Program-made: the position numbers and the translations under genes
Shown here: positions 34,514 through 41,958 of the stretch, piece after piece
Layout of the letters: each line of letters starts with the position of its first letter
Position numbering within the stretch: position 1 is the first letter of the stretch
The notes under the pieces: generated by a model
The model's input: only the letters and a program-made list of their open reading frames with translations
The model's database searches: none
Told to the model about the DNA's origin: nothing
Assembly (NCBI GenBank): GCA_038207265.1
Contig: JBBQZZ010000001.1
Span: 1 to 64,000, forward strand
Reading direction: 5' to 3'
Source of the DNA: JACMLD01 sp038207265
Lineage (GTDB): Bacteria; Bacteroidota; Bacteroidia; Chitinophagales; Chitinophagaceae
Length of the DNA: 64,000 nucleotides

Positions 34514-35911
34514 ATGAACAATACTTATTTAGACCTGGTAAAACAAACATTTAATTTTCCCCAGGAAGGTTTTGAAGTGAAAGATGAGTACTTACAATTT
34601 AACGGGCTGGACATAAAAGCGCTTGTTGACAAATATGGTACACCGTTGAAACTTTCTTATTTGCCAAAAATTGGAATGCAAATAAAAAAGGCTAAAAAAA
34701 TGTTCGCAACAGCTTTTAAAAAACATCATTATACAGGTGAATACAATTATTGCTATTGCACCAAAAGCTCGCATTTTTCATTTGTAGTGGAGGAAGCACT
34801 GAAACATGATATCAATCTTGAAACTTCCTATGCCTACGATATTGAGATCATAAAAAAACTATACGAGAAAAAAAAGATTACAAAAGACATTTTTATTATC
34901 TGTAATGGATATAAACAAAAGCCTTATACAAGTAGGATAGCCAACCTGCTGAATGCAGGATTTAAAAACGTAATTCCTATCCTGGACAATAAAGACGAAT
35001 TGCAGAACTATAAAAAGACCGTAAAAGTTCCTTTTAAATTAGGCATCCGGGTGGCTGCGGAAGAAGAACCCAATTTCCCTTTTTACACTTCGCGACTGGG
35101 ATTCAGGCCAAGAGATATCCTGGAATTTTATGTAGATAAAATTGAAGGAAATGAAGACAGGTTCCAGTTGAAAATGCTGCACATTTTTTTAAACAAAGGT
35201 ATTAAAGACGATATCTATTACTGGAGTGAACTGAACAAAATCATTAACCTGTATTGCCAGCTCAAGAAGATTTGCCCGGAACTGGATTCCATTAATATAG
35301 GAGGCGGGTTTCCAATAAAACATTCACTGGGATTTGATTATGATTACCAGTTTATCATCAATGAAATAGTCAGGAACATCAAAACCACCTGTAAGAAAAG
35401 CAATGTGCCGATGCCCCATATTTTTACGGAGTTTGGTAGCTATACTGTGGGTGAAAGCATGGCGCATATTTATAGTGTCATTGGTCAGAAAATGCAAAAC
35501 GATCGCGAGACCTGGTATATGATCGATTCATCATTTATCACTACGCTGCCAGATACATGGGGAATAGGGGAGCGGTTTTTAATGCTGCCCATCAATAAAT
35601 GGAACGAAGAGTATCAACGGGTAGTATTGGGAGGCATTACCTGCGACAGCCATGATTATTATGATTCTGAAGAACACATCAACGAAGTGTTCCTGCCAAA
35701 AGTTACCAATGGAGAACCATTGGTGGTAGGATTTTTTCATACCGGCGCTTACCAGGATCAAATCAGTGGTTATGGTGGTATAAAACATTGCTTGATTCCT
35801 TCGCCCAAACACATTATTGTTGGTCACGATAAAAATGGCAAGCTGGTTGACTGGTTGTATGCCAAGGAGCAAACTGCACAAAGTATGCTGAAGATACTGG
35901 GATACATGTAA
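34514..35911 (+). CDS. speA: Arginine decarboxylase, PLP-dependent fold type III, short Bacteroidota type
   Basis: The 465-residue product has the PLP lysine in YCYCTKSSHF (Lys84) at the end of the first barrel strand. The glycine-rich phosphate loop NIGGGFPIKHSLGFD, the TEFGSYTVGESMAHIY segment, the CDSHDYYDSE motif of the substrate cysteine region and the closing GFFHTGAYQDQISGYGG are also present. The length and motifs fit the 460-residue arginine decarboxylase group of Bacteroidota rather than the 630-residue E. coli SpeA. It would convert arginine to agmatine for polyamine synthesis in the cytoplasm; ornithine or another substrate cannot be excluded. The usual agmatinase and deoxyhypusine-synthase-like neighbours are not here. 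Confidence 0.85.
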   Translation: MNNTYLDLVKQTFNFPQEGFEVKDEYLQFNGLDIKALVDKYGTPLKLSYLPKIGMQIKKAKKMFATAFKKHHYTGEYNYCYCTKSSHFSFVVEEALKHDINLETSYAYDIEIIKKLYEKKKITKDIFIICNGYKQKPYTSRIANLLNAGFKNVIPILDNKDELQNYKKTVKVPFKLGIRVAAEEEPNFPFYTSRLGFRPRDILEFYVDKIEGNEDRFQLKMLHIFLNKGIKDDIYYWSELNKIINLYCQLKKICPELDSINIGGGFPIKHSLGFDYDYQFIINEIVRNIKTTCKKSNVPMPHIFTEFGSYTVGESMAHIYSVIGQKMQNDRETWYMIDSSFITTLPDTWGIGERFLMLPINKWNEEYQRVVLGGITCDSHDYYDSEEHINEVFLPKVTNGEPLVVGFFHTGAYQDQISGYGGIKHCLIPSPKHIIVGHDKNGKLVDWLYAKEQTAQSMLKILGYM

Positions 35912-35954
35912 CCGGTAGAGCAGTCATCTAACAATTGATTAAAAAAAAATGTAA

Positions 35955-36407
35955 ATGAAAATATTTATTCCTCTATTGGCTTTACTACTGATGAATGTAT
36001 CATCAGAGGCTCAGTCAACGGAAGATTCCGTAAAAGCCGCTGTCAATTTTTTGTTTGATGCCATGAAAAACGCGGATGCCGCAAAATTGGAAGCTGCATT
36101 TGCAGACAGCGCAGTCTTGCAAACCATCGGAGGGTCCAAAGACGGGAGTATTATAATAAGGAACGAATCGGTAAAAGAATTCGCTACATCTATCGGCAAA
36201 TTACCAAAAGGAGCGGCAGATGAAAGGATTCAATTTGAAACCATAAAAATTGATGGTCCGCTGGCTTCCGTATGGACCCCTTATAAATTCTATTATAACG
36301 GGCAATTCAGTCATTGTGGAGTTGATTCTTATCAGCTGGTAAGAATTAAAGGACTATGGAAAATTCAATACCTGATTGATACCAGGAGAAAACAGGGTTG
36401 TGAATGA
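35955..36407 (+). CDS. Exported NTF2/SnoaL-like protein
   Basis: The 150-residue product has a signal peptide (MKIFIPLLALLLMNVSSEAQ) and an NTF2-like cone domain. Helix 1 is EDSVKAAVNFLFDAMKNAD, followed by AFADSAVLQTI and the strands ASVWTPYKFYYNGQFSHCGV and YQLVRIKGLWKIQYLIDTR. This pattern is the putative lumazine-binding/DUF4440 kind. No catalytic residues can be assigned. It lies 43 nt after the decarboxylase on the same strand and may be co-transcribed, but a functional link is not obvious. Confidence 0.85.
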   Translation: MKIFIPLLALLLMNVSSEAQSTEDSVKAAVNFLFDAMKNADAAKLEAAFADSAVLQTIGGSKDGSIIIRNESVKEFATSIGKLPKGAADERIQFETIKIDGPLASVWTPYKFYYNGQFSHCGVDSYQLVRIKGLWKIQYLIDTRRKQGCE

Positions 36408-36446
36408 AAATGAAACTGTTGGTTATTTATTTTTTCTGCCAGTATA

Positions 36447-37700
36447 CTATCTTTTAACACGGTATTTCTTTTGCACTTTCGGACTATTGAAATACTGGTT
36501 CAGTTGTTCTTCAGACATGTTATTAGCAAGTTCCAGCGGTATATCTATCAACTGAATCTGGGTTTGTTTCAATTCTTCTTTTAAGCGGGTTGTTTTCCTG
36601 AGAATGTCCGAATCTCTGTCGCCGATAAGGCCATTGTCACCCAACATATAAGTTAGTCTCTTGATAGAACCGCGAACCATAGAAGCCTGGTTTTGATCAA
36701 AAACTTTTTGGGGCGCTACTGCTTCTTTGATGGGAACCAATGATACACCCACACTCGGCAATACCTGTCCAATTTTTTGAGTACTGTTACTGGCAGATGA
36801 AGAAAGAATGCTACCGGTTAATGCAGTGGTGGAACTGGTAATATCAAAAGTGGTGCGGGTGGATTTGGTGCCTTTTACACTTTTATCAAGTTGTAAGAAT
36901 GTATACTTTAATTGCAGTACATAAGTATTGATGTTTTTAATAGTAAGTTTATAATCTTCCAGGGCCAGGGGATAATTCAATGCGTCCTTTACAACTATGC
37001 GCACGGTAGCGGTATCTCTTATCTGGAATTTATTAACGCCAACAAAATTGAGGGTAAGCACTTTTACTTTCGCTGAATCAGACTCTTTTACAAAATCGAA
37101 AGGTGGCATCCAGGTAAAATCATCATCACATTTTTTTACAAGCGTGTAATTTTTTAGTGGAGTATTGGCAAAAAAAGTGATGTTTTCAATGGGGAAACTG
37201 CCATTTTCACACTGCACTTTGAAACTGACGGTATCACCCTCGTCTACAATCAAGGTAGAGCTTACAGAGGGCTTTACCTTTGAATTGATGATATCTGTAT
37301 TATAGAAAATGATGGTGAAAGTGGTGTCCGTTCTTTCCCTGGCATCACTTAGATTCTGTACACCAACATTTACTTTATATTCAACATCATATTTTAGTTT
37401 ACCGGAAAGAAAAAAAGATTTTTCTGCTTTAAATGTAAGCAACCCGTTGTCTTTGTTAATTCTCAACCCTACCGGTGCATTGCGAACATACCAGTAATAT
37501 TTAGTCTCGTCCTTGTTAATTTCCAGATTGTAGTTAAGGGTTGAATCAACATGAATGGAGAACGAAGGATTCAGGTTAATGATCCGTAGAACAGAATCTG
37601 CTTCAACCTGATGAGTAGTGACGGTATCGTGCTGCTGAGCAAAGGACCTGACCGGAAAAAACAAATATATAAGTAGTACAACCAGGAATACGACTCTCAT
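36447..37700 (-). CDS. Exported beta-rich protein of unknown function
   Basis: I chose ATG 37700 because MRVVFLVVLLIYLFFPVRSF forms a clear signal peptide ending FAQ; the frame extends 11 codons further. The mature region (about 25-260) looks like two or three Ig/cadherin-like beta domains (YYWYVRNAPVGLRINKDNGL, STLIVDEGDTVSFKVQCENG, KYTFLQLDKSVKG). A low-complexity Ser/Thr segment (STTALTGSILSSSASNST) and a helical C-terminus follow. I do not recognise a family. It is the third gene after a sigma factor and a membrane protein on the same strand (77 nt gap), so it may be part of that regulon. Confidence 0.7.
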   Translation of the reverse strand: MRVVFLVVLLIYLFFPVRSFAQQHDTVTTHQVEADSVLRIINLNPSFSIHVDSTLNYNLEINKDETKYYWYVRNAPVGLRINKDNGLLTFKAEKSFFLSGKLKYDVEYKVNVGVQNLSDARERTDTTFTIIFYNTDIINSKVKPSVSSTLIVDEGDTVSFKVQCENGSFPIENITFFANTPLKNYTLVKKCDDDFTWMPPFDFVKESDSAKVKVLTLNFVGVNKFQIRDTATVRIVVKDALNYPLALEDYKLTIKNINTYVLQLKYTFLQLDKSVKGTKSTRTTFDITSSTTALTGSILSSSASNSTQKIGQVLPSVGVSLVPIKEAVAPQKVFDQNQASMVRGSIKRLTYMLGDNGLIGDRDSDILRKTTRLKEELKQTQIQLIDIPLELANNMSEEQLNQYFNSPKVQKKYRVKR

Positions 37701-37777
37701 GTTTTCGTTAAGGATTTGATGGAAAGACTGCAATATTAGTCCATTTTACCCTAACAGCTGTTCAGATTTTGTGCTAT

Positions 37778-38395
37778 TTAACCATTCTCTAAGTCTTTTA
37801 AATGACCTTTTAATTGCTGTAAATAGTTGCCGTATAGTCTCTTTACATACCATTTCGAAAAAAAATAAGTAAAGACGGACCAGATGGCGAACCATCCAAT
37901 ATACAGGAAGAGTGCTCTTTGCCAGTTAAATTTTATTATTGCAGCATCACCTGCTACCCGCAGGTACCCTGTAATCAGGCCAAAAATAAATGCAATCAGT
38001 AATACAAGAATCGAAAGCTGGAAATAGACCCTTACAAATTCCTGCAAAATATTAATGACCTGCTGAAGTTTTTCCCTCACCGCTGGGGATGCGCTTTCAT
38101 AAGTATTCATCTTCCTGTATAAATTAAACAGGTAAATAAAAAAATAGCAACACAGCATTATAGTAAGCATTGAAAAGGGCCTCACATACCCCCCCGGGTA
38201 ACTGAACCATGTCCAGATCGACGCGGCAATAAAAATAATACCCACTGCAAATTCAAAGACTATACTCTTCTTTATTTTATCAATAACAGAGGAAGTTTTA
38301 GAATGGATAATACGCTGCAGGGTCTCATCTGAATGCACAAAATGCTCTTCGGATTTAATTGACTGTAAAATTTGTTTAAACTCGTCCAGCTCCAT
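37778..38395 (-). CDS. Membrane protein downstream of the sigma factor, putative anti-sigma partner
   Basis: The 205-residue product has a cytosolic N-terminus of about 45 residues (MELDEFKQILQSIKSEEHFV) and four predicted membrane segments (IVFEFAVGIIFIAASIWTWF, FSMLTIMLCCYFFIYLFNLY, LSILVLLIAFIFGLITGYL, ALFLYIGWFAIWSVFTYFF). Its start is 15 nt after the sigma gene. Position and topology suggest the anti-sigma-like membrane protein that often accompanies ECF factors in Bacteroidota. No recognised anti-sigma (ZAS/RseA) motif is seen, so this is inference. Confidence 0.75.
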   Translation of the reverse strand: MELDEFKQILQSIKSEEHFVHSDETLQRIIHSKTSSVIDKIKKSIVFEFAVGIIFIAASIWTWFSYPGGYVRPFSMLTIMLCCYFFIYLFNLYRKMNTYESASPAVREKLQQVINILQEFVRVYFQLSILVLLIAFIFGLITGYLRVAGDAAIIKFNWQRALFLYIGWFAIWSVFTYFFSKWYVKRLYGNYLQQLKGHLKDLENG

Positions 38396-38410
38396 TTTTC
38401 ACGATTTTAA

Positions 38411-38899
38411 TTACAAATACTTTTTACTGTATTCTTTCAGTTTTATTTTTATCCGGTTCATCTTTACGGCTACATTATTAGCGGTAATGCCCATGATATG
38501 GCCGATCTCCAGGTAGTCGTAATTTTCGAGGTAAAGCATCACCAATGCCTTATCAATATTTGACAGGGTGGATATGGCTTTGTACATCGCTATCATTTGG
38601 TCTTCTTCTCCCTGTGTATTTTCGGCTACACTTACTTGTTGTTCATTTAATTCAGAAAAGGCAACTTTTCGTTGATCTTTCCTGTAAAATGTGATAGCGG
38701 TATTTAATGCAACTCTGTACAACCAGGTTGAAAACTTTGCTTCCCCTTTAAAATTTTTGATTCCTTTCCACGCATTCAATAATATCTCCTGGAAAAGATC
38801 TTCTTTATCCCCGTCATGCTGCATATACAGGTTGCACACTTTATGTACAATATTCTGGTTATCCCTGACAGCGTTGATAAATTCCTGTTCTGAGTACAT
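38411..38899 (-). CDS. ECF-type RNA polymerase sigma factor
   Basis: The 162-residue product has region 2 (about 1-80: LFQEILLNAWKGIKNFKGEA, then KFSTWLYRVALNTAITFYRK), which melts and binds the -10 region. Region 4 (about 105-160: LVMLYLENYDYLEIGHIMGI, then TANNVAVKMNRIKIKLKE) is the -35-binding helix-turn-helix. This is the compact sigma-70 ECF layout. It starts a three-gene same-strand unit with the membrane protein 15 nt downstream and the exported beta-rich protein beyond. Its signal and targets are unknown. Confidence 0.95.
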   Translation of the reverse strand: MYSEQEFINAVRDNQNIVHKVCNLYMQHDGDKEDLFQEILLNAWKGIKNFKGEAKFSTWLYRVALNTAITFYRKDQRKVAFSELNEQQVSVAENTQGEEDQMIAMYKAISTLSNIDKALVMLYLENYDYLEIGHIMGITANNVAVKMNRIKIKLKEYSKKYL

Positions 38900-38950
38900 G
38901 CTTGTTGAATCTTTCCAATACTTTTAGTAGAACGGAGTTGGAAAACATTA

Positions 38951-38998
38951 CACATAAAAATAAGAAACCCCGATGTGGAAACAACGGGGTTTAAACCA
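38951..38998 (-). terminator. Rho-independent terminator downstream of hsp20
   Basis: On the minus strand AAACCCCG and CGGGGTTT form an 8-bp stem around a short loop, followed by the T-rich stretch CTTATTTTTATG. It lies between the Hsp20 stop and the sigma factor start, separating the two transcripts. Confidence 0.75.
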
Positions 38999-39061
38999 AA
39001 ACCAACTGCTTTAAGATTCTTTGCCTTCAATTAAATGCCGGGGCAGTAATGTCTTTATTGC

Positions 39062-39499
39062 TTATTGTATGTTAATTTGTTTTGCTGCTTCTTTCACTTC
39101 TGCTTTTTTAGGAAGTAATAGTTTCAGTAAACCATTTTCATATTTTGCCTGGATATTGGCAGTATCAACTTTTTCATCCAGGCTAAAGTTGCGTTTAAAA
39201 CTCTGGAAACTAAATTCGCTGCGCACATATTTTACATCTTCATTTTTTACTTCTTCTTTCTTTTCATAAGCGATGCTGAGCAAACCGTTTTCGATTCCAA
39301 TTTTAAAATCTTCCTTGTTTCTGCCAGGTACATTTAATTCAAGATGATAAGCGTCTGACGTTTCTGCAATGTTCACCGGAGGAAAATTGAAACCAGCTTT
39401 TTCAGTGAACACCGGTAATTCATTAAAAAACTCATCAAACAAATTGTTGAATGTGCGTTGTGCAGGTCTGTAGTTGTTTCTTACGAGTGTCATGATCAT
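39062..39499 (-). CDS. Hsp20/alpha-crystallin small heat-shock protein
   Basis: The 145-residue product has an alpha-crystallin domain from about 45 to 135: PPVNIAETSDAYHLELNVPG, then FKIGIENGLLSIAYEKK, EFSFQSFKRNFSLDEKVD, and the closing KYENGLLKLLLPKKAE with the GLL motif. The N-terminus has NNLFDEFFNEL, typical of the family. sHsps are cytoplasmic ATP-independent holdases that keep unfolding proteins soluble. The start could be ATG 39493 (MTLVRNN). It is monocistronic with a strong terminator downstream. No CIRCE-like operator was seen upstream. Confidence 0.95.
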   Translation of the reverse strand: MIMTLVRNNYRPAQRTFNNLFDEFFNELPVFTEKAGFNFPPVNIAETSDAYHLELNVPGRNKEDFKIGIENGLLSIAYEKKEEVKNEDVKYVRSEFSFQSFKRNFSLDEKVDTANIQAKYENGLLKLLLPKKAEVKEAAKQINIQ

Positions 39500-39696
39500 T
39501 TTTATTTTTAATTTTTTAAGAATTTAAAGGACGCTATGTTGATCTCAAAGCGCATACCATCGCCTTTTTTGAGTAGGTTACCTGACTCTATTTCTCGATC
39601 ACTGTTTTATTTCCGCCATATATTCAGTTTTATCTGGATACAATGACAAAATTTCCGTTTTTCCGTATCTCAAAAACACTCTATGAACTTTTTCAA

Positions 39697-39704
39697 TAGA
39701 TTTG
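39697..39704 (+). promoter_or_regulatory. Putative -7 promoter element of the bacilliredoxin gene
   Basis: TAGATTTG matches TAnnTTTG and ends 22 nt before the ATG, a normal leader length for this phylum. Confidence 0.4.
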
Positions 39705-39726
39705 CGTTCTTAAAAACAAAAGAAAT

Positions 39727-40140
39727 ATGTATCCAGCAGAAATTGTTATACCCATGAAAGAGGAATTAACCGAGAATGGTTTTGAAGAATTGGTGTCAGC
39801 TACCGAAGTTGATCAGCAATTGTCTCAGAAAGGAACCACATTGGTTATGATTAATTCCGTTTGTGGTTGTTCAGCAGGTACGGCAAGACCCGGCGTCTTA
39901 ATGGCCGTACATAATGCCAATAAAAAACCAGATCATCTCACTACCAGTTTTGCGGGTTTTGATATTGATGCGATAAAAAAATTGCGTGAACACCTGTTAC
40001 CTTATCCTCCTTCTTCACCGGCAATAGCATTGTTTAAGGATGGTCAGTTGGTTCATTTTGTAGAACGTCACCAGATTGAAGGTCGCTCTGCACAAATGAT
40101 TGCGCACAACCTGATAGCTGCTTTTGATGAGAATTGCTGA
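39727..40140 (+). CDS. Bacilliredoxin (BrxA/BrxB, YphP/YqiW family)
   Basis: The 137-residue product has a thioredoxin-like fold with the family's CGC redox motif in MINSVCGCSAGTARPG (Cys46, Cys48), and DQQLSQKGTTLV before it. The C-terminal HQIEGRSAQMIAHNLIAAFD matches the family. In Firmicutes these proteins remove bacillithiol from S-bacillithiolated proteins; many Bacteroidota also make bacillithiol. Whether this organism does cannot be seen here, since no bshA/B/C gene is in the window. It is monocistronic, followed by a terminator. Confidence 0.93.
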   Translation: MYPAEIVIPMKEELTENGFEELVSATEVDQQLSQKGTTLVMINSVCGCSAGTARPGVLMAVHNANKKPDHLTTSFAGFDIDAIKKLREHLLPYPPSSPAIALFKDGQLVHFVERHQIEGRSAQMIAHNLIAAFDENC

Positions 40141-40157
40141 CAAATAATTTAATTTAG

Positions 40158-40192
40158 ATAGCCCCTTTTGTTTTACAGGAGGGGTTTTTCAT
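40158..40192 (+). terminator. Putative terminator after the bacilliredoxin gene
   Basis: CCCCT and AGGGG pair around a 13-nt loop, followed directly by TTTTTC, about 20 nt past the stop codon. Confidence 0.55.
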
Positions 40193-40329
40193 TAGTGATC
40201 TGTGATGTTTCACTGTTTGCAGGTGAAGCAAGGAATACAGCTATCCAAATCTCTATAGTAAATTCTTCCTGCAAAGAAATTTTACGCTAACATTGTGTCA
40301 CTTTTAGCCTTTTAAAGAAAATAAAATGT

Positions 40330-41619
40330 ATGTATCCTAACCTCTATTTTGTTTTACGAGATATGTTTGGCGTTGAGTGGAAGGGTCTCCGGTTTATCAA
40401 TATGTTCGGCTTTATGGTAGCATTGGCTTTCATTACAGCAGCTATTGTTATATCGGCCGAATTAAAACGTAAAAGCAAACAAGGTTTACTGCATTGCGAA
40501 GAAGAAAAAATCATTGTGGGTCAGCCGGCAGGAATGGTTGAATTGCTGGTCAATTTCTTGCTTGGTTTTTTACTGGGTTACAAAATCATTGGCGCTTTTC
40601 TGAGTAATGCCAACGCGGATATCCAGGAATATATTTTCTCGATGCAAGGAAGCTGGCCTGCTGGTATTGCACTGGGATTGCTTTTTGCGGGAATGAAATG
40701 GTGGGAGAAGAATAAACAAAAATTAGAAAAGCCAGAGGAAAGAACCATAAGGGTTTGGCCGCACGACAGGGTAGGAGACATTATTATCTTCGGAGCCGTA
40801 TTTGGCTTTCTCGGTGCCAAAATATTTGATAACCTGGAGAACTGGGATCGTTTTATAAAAGACCCGATTGGAAATCTTCTTTCACCCAGTGGTTTAACTT
40901 TTTACGGTGGTTTAATTTGTGCTGCACTGGCCATTTGGTGGTATGCTAAAAAACATAAAATTGGTTTCTGGTATTTGAATGATGCAGCTGCGCCAGCCCT
41001 TATGATCGCTTATGCAGTTGGTAGAATTGGCTGCCAGGTTAGTGGCGATGGAGATTGGGGTATATTGAACAGCGCATACACTTCCAGTAGCCAGGGTGTA
41101 GTTACCAGCGTAGCCAACGCCACCCAGTTTCAACAAAGTTTGGAAGCAAACAAAGAATTCTATATCCGCCAGTTTGGAACGCTTGAAAAAGTAAAACACT
41201 TCAGTTTCAAAGGACCATCTTTCTTACCTGACTGGATGTTTGCTTATACGTATCCTCATAATGTAAACAAAGAAGGTGTTTTGATACCAAGTTGTAATTG
41301 GGGTGATTATTGCAATGTACTGCCACTGCCGGTTTTTCCTACACCCATTTATGAAATTATTGGATGTTCTTTATTATTCGTTCTTCTTTGGTTGGTTCGT
41401 AAGAAATTCAAAGTAGCCGGTACGTTATTTGGTTTTTATCTTTTTTTAAATGGTATTGAAAGATTCCTGGTCGAAAAAATAAGAGTAAATACAAAATATG
41501 AAAGCCTTCCTTTTCAACCTACCCAGGCCGAGATCATTTCATTATTGCTGATCATTAGCGGTTTGTTCCTCATGATTTATCTTCCAAAAAGGGCTGCAGA
41601 TAAACTGGCCAATGCTTAA
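40330..41619 (+). CDS. lgt: Prolipoprotein diacylglyceryl transferase
   Basis: The 429-residue membrane protein has at least seven helices. The Lgt signature appears as AYAVGRIGCQVSGDGDWG (around 228-244), the Bacteroidota variant of GRIGNFxNGExxG. A catalytic-region SPSGLTFYGGLICA and the C-terminal FPTPIYEIIGCSLLF are also present. Lgt transfers diacylglycerol from phosphatidylglycerol to the lipobox cysteine, the first step of lipoprotein maturation, at the inner membrane. It is longer than the about 290 residues of E. coli Lgt because of an N-terminal extension and a loop insertion (about 245-310), as usual in this phylum. Monocistronic. Confidence 0.95.
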   Translation: MYPNLYFVLRDMFGVEWKGLRFINMFGFMVALAFITAAIVISAELKRKSKQGLLHCEEEKIIVGQPAGMVELLVNFLLGFLLGYKIIGAFLSNANADIQEYIFSMQGSWPAGIALGLLFAGMKWWEKNKQKLEKPEERTIRVWPHDRVGDIIIFGAVFGFLGAKIFDNLENWDRFIKDPIGNLLSPSGLTFYGGLICAALAIWWYAKKHKIGFWYLNDAAAPALMIAYAVGRIGCQVSGDGDWGILNSAYTSSSQGVVTSVANATQFQQSLEANKEFYIRQFGTLEKVKHFSFKGPSFLPDWMFAYTYPHNVNKEGVLIPSCNWGDYCNVLPLPVFPTPIYEIIGCSLLFVLLWLVRKKFKVAGTLFGFYLFLNGIERFLVEKIRVNTKYESLPFQPTQAEIISLLLIISGLFLMIYLPKRAADKLANA

Positions 41620-41958
41620 ACACTCTCTAATAAGTTTATACAATTGATAAAAAGAATCTTTTAACCATCTCCATACTTTGATATTGGTTGTTCTTAAGAC
41701 TGCAAAATCCTTAATAGTATTACGTCTGCTGACATATGCATTAAAATACCATTTATTTACCTTTCTTGCCTCTCATACTAAATCTCCCCAGTCGATGTAA
41801 CCTGCAATAGCAGCAAATCGTCCCAGACTCGTCGTAAAATGGCCAATTATCAATAAAATAAGCCTTCTAACACAAAGCAATGTTCTAAGTATTGCATAGT
41901 ACTTACTTTTAGGCTGTAATATTAACAACAAAGTACCAAACATTATAAAAATTGTATT
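41620..41958. other. Gene-free leader region of the outer-membrane barrel gene
   Basis: No gene is seen in these 339 nt. The inverted motif AAGTATTGCATAGTACTT lies at about 41891-41908, about 50 nt before the ATG, and may be part of a promoter or operator. No riboswitch was recognised. Confidence 0.3.

Noticed and set aside
40330..41619. Lgt as a fusion protein because of its 429-residue length
   Set aside because: The extra length comes from an N-terminal extension and one loop, as seen in Bacteroidota Lgt. No second domain is present.
41620..41958. A riboswitch in the leaders of the TonB-type genes
   Set aside because: No cobalamin or other riboswitch consensus could be recognised in the leaders at 41620-41958, 58555-58759 or 11742-11814.
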